Positions 62,432-64,000 of a stretch of DNA of 64,000 bases are shown one piece after another; position 1 is the stretch's first letter; the number at the start of each line of letters is the position of its first letter. The notes beneath the pieces were generated by a model. It did not search any database. It was not told where the DNA came from and saw only the letters and a list, made by a program, of their open reading frames with translations. The position numbers and the translations under genes were made by a program. Source of the stretch: Pseudomonadota bacterium (GTDB lineage Bacteria; Pseudomonadota; Alphaproteobacteria; Rickettsiales; SXRF01); assembly GCA_963205195.1 (NCBI GenBank), contig CAUJHR010000022.1, positions 56,221 to 120,220 of the forward strand, in the 5' to 3' direction.

Positions 62432-64000
62432 ATGACCATAAACCTTCAGATTCCAACAAAAATTGAGCATCTGCGCCCGACCATCACAGTTATAGGTGTT
62501 GGCGGTGCTGGGGGCAATGCGGTCAATAACATGATCGCTTCGAATCTTGAGGGTGTAAATTTTGTGGTGGCAAATACTGACGCGCAAGCGTTGGACCATT
62601 CACTTACCGAACGCACGATCCAGCTTGGCGCTGGGATCACTAAGGGGCTTGGCGCAGGCGCCAACCCTAATGTCGGGCGTGAAGCAGCTGAAGAAGCCAA
62701 AGAAGAAATCGCTGCCTATATAGAAGGCAGCAACATGGTTTTTATAACTGCTGGAATGGGCGGCGGCACGGGTACTGGGGCGGCTTCTGTTGTTGCGCGC
62801 ATAGCAAAGGAGCAGGGAGTTCTGACTGTTGCTGTTGTCACAAAGCCCTTCCAGTTTGAAGGCAAGCACCGTATGTGCCTTGCCGAAGAAGGCCTTAAAG
62901 ATCTGCAGGATTATGTTGATACTCTCATCGTTATACCAAACCAGAATTTATTTAGAATTGCGAATGAGCGTACTACTTTTGCTGATGCATTCAAGATGGC
63001 TGACGAAGTCCTCCATTCGGGTGTGCGGGGTGTTACTGATCTTATGGTCAAACCGGGTCTTATCAACCTCGATTTCTCAGATATACGCACAGTTATGCGT
63101 GAAATGGGTAAAGCGATGATGGGAACCGGTGAATCTTCCGGTGAACGCCGCGCTATTGAAGCTGCTGAATCGGCAATCTCCAATCCGCTGCTTGATGACG
63201 TATCTTTGAAAGGCGCACGCGCATTACTGGTAAATGTCACCGGCGGCAATGATATGACTTTGTTTGAAGTTGACGAAGCGCTGAACCGCATCCGCGAGGA
63301 AGTTGATGCTGATGCAAATATAATATTCGGCTCTACTTTCAATGATGCAATGGAAGGGAAAATGCGTGTGTCAGTTGTTGCAACCGGGATTGACGCGCAA
63401 TCGCAAAGCCCGGTTAATACGAAAGCAAGCATGTTGTCAGAAGGGCGCAAGCCTTATAGTTTCGCAAACGTAACGAAAGAGCCAATTAAAATGGCGCCGC
63501 GTGTAGCCCCTGTTGCGGCGGCAGTTTCCGTTGAACCAGTAAGGGAAATAGCTCAGGATTTTACAGCGCCTTCACAAGCTGTTCGTCCGCAATTTGTTGA
63601 GCAGAGGGCAGGTGGGGCCGTGCGTCTGCAGCCAGAAATAAGCGAATATAGCCAGTCACAGATACAACCACAAATGCAGCCTCAACCGCAGTCTTATTCT
63701 GCACCGGCTGTTGATGTAAGTTCTGTACTCCGCGAGCAGCCAATTGCCCCGGCCCCGTTTGTAGCGCAGGCACAGCAACCAGTTCTAGCGCAACCGCAGG
63801 ATAACCGTATGTTCCAGCACCAGCCTGCAATGCGGCCAAACCCACAGGCTGCTTCATACCGCCGCGAAGTTGCAGATCCCCTGCGCGGTGCAGCCAGTTC
63901 TGCGCGTGGTTTTTTCAAGCGCATGGCAGATGCTGGGCGCGCACTTTCAACTCGCAATGAGAATGAAAAAGAAATGGAAGAACCAAGGGTGCAGGTAGTC
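62432..64000 (+). CDS. ftsZ: Cell division protein FtsZ (partial, runs off the window)
   Basis: 523 codons are visible with no stop. The tubulin-like GTPase forms the division ring. [12 protein letters not shown] (about 24-34), the GTP signature GGGTGTGAA (110-118) and the T7 loop NLDFSDIR are intact. From about residue 340 the Pro/Gln-rich linker begins, long as in alphaproteobacteria; the C-terminal FtsA-binding peptide lies outside. The upstream neighbour is rpmE, not ftsA, so ftsZ is separate from the usual division cluster on this side. Confidence 0.98.
   Translation, partial: MTINLQIPTKIEHLRPTITVIGVGGAGGNAVNNMIASNLEGVNFVVANTDAQALDHSLTERTIQLGAGITKGLGAGANPNVGREAAEEAKEEIAAYIEGSNMVFITAGMGGGTGTGAASVVARIAKEQGVLTVAVVTKPFQFEGKHRMCLAEEGLKDLQDYVDTLIVIPNQNLFRIANERTTFADAFKMADEVLHSGVRGVTDLMVKPGLINLDFSDIRTVMREMGKAMMGTGESSGERRAIEAAESAISNPLLDDVSLKGARALLVNVTGGNDMTLFEVDEALNRIREEVDADANIIFGSTFNDAMEGKMRVSVVATGIDAQSQSPVNTKASMLSEGRKPYSFANVTKEPIKMAPRVAPVAAAVSVEPVREIAQDFTAPSQAVRPQFVEQRAGGAVRLQPEISEYSQSQIQPQMQPQPQSYSAPAVDVSSVLREQPIAPAPFVAQAQQPVLAQPQDNRMFQHQPAMRPNPQAASYRREVADPLRGAASSARGFFKRMADAGRALSTRNENEKEMEEPRVQVV

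Overview
The window reads as chromosome of a moderately AT-rich alphaproteobacterium. Supporting signs are an FtsZ with a long Pro/Gln-rich tail, a DUF2585-type membrane protein, a cysteine-free bL31, neighbouring bolA and grxD, a fused CysN-CysC of the NodQ type, and a tRNA-Ile2(CAU) of alphaproteobacterial type. The genus cannot be fixed from sequence alone. No rRNA, CRISPR array, phage or classical insertion sequence is visible. Genes are dense: no gene-free stretch exceeds 300 bases, and the longest is the first 233 bases, which hold a large hairpin.

Layout. 0.2-4.7 kb: carbonic anhydrase, then a methionine sulfoxide repair block with exported MsrB, a CcdA-thioredoxin fusion, exported MsrA, and cytosolic MsrB and MsrA. 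4.7-6.6 kb: a probable nitric-oxide response unit, with alternative oxidase and group III truncated haemoglobin divergent from an NsrR-type Rrf2 regulator across a palindrome. 6.8-17 kb (minus strand): an assimilatory sulfate operon, cysI - GIY-YIG nuclease - siroheme dehydrogenase - cysH - four-helix-bundle protein - cysD - cysNC - giant flavin/Fe-S oxidoreductase. This operon is full of dispersed repeats and carries two small gene cassettes bracketed by them. 17-29 kb: housekeeping genes (prepilin peptidase, bolA, grxD, lepA, an RNA m5U methyltransferase, pgsA), a pilin-like protein, the sulfate ABC transporter cysTWA and a PIF1-like helicase.

29-44 kb: envelope polysaccharide genes. They comprise an LplT-like MFS protein, a Wzx flippase, kdsA, a secreted glycosidase-like protein, galE, two GT4 glycosyltransferases, a Wzc-like co-polymerase with a degenerate kinase domain, a Wza-like export lipoprotein, a Wzy-like polymerase, an acyltransferase and a pyruvyltransferase. 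44-55 kb: a glycine-zipper protein, a sorbosone-dehydrogenase-like protein, a patatin phospholipase, a TetR-EmrA-EmrB-NodT efflux cassette, and a Spy/CnrX-like - ECF sigma - anti-sigma - Spy/CnrX-like stress module. 55-64 kb: an SDR oxidoreductase, a DUF748/AsmA-like protein, a type I secretion pair, a DUF2585 protein, tRNA-Ile2, rpmE, and ftsZ running off the right edge.

The most unusual feature is the repeat ecology of the cys operon (7.6-15.3 kb). One family is 20-bp palindromes of the form ATTCCC-N8-GGGAAT; the other is heptamer-based TCATGAG/TGACCCG tracts. They sit inside reading frames, at gene junctions where they supply stop and start codons, and as terminal inverted repeats around a lone GIY-YIG gene (369 bp, 27-bp perfect ends) and around a four-helix-bundle gene. 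This looks like minimal, non-autonomous or nuclease-driven mobile cassettes that insert without breaking operon translation.
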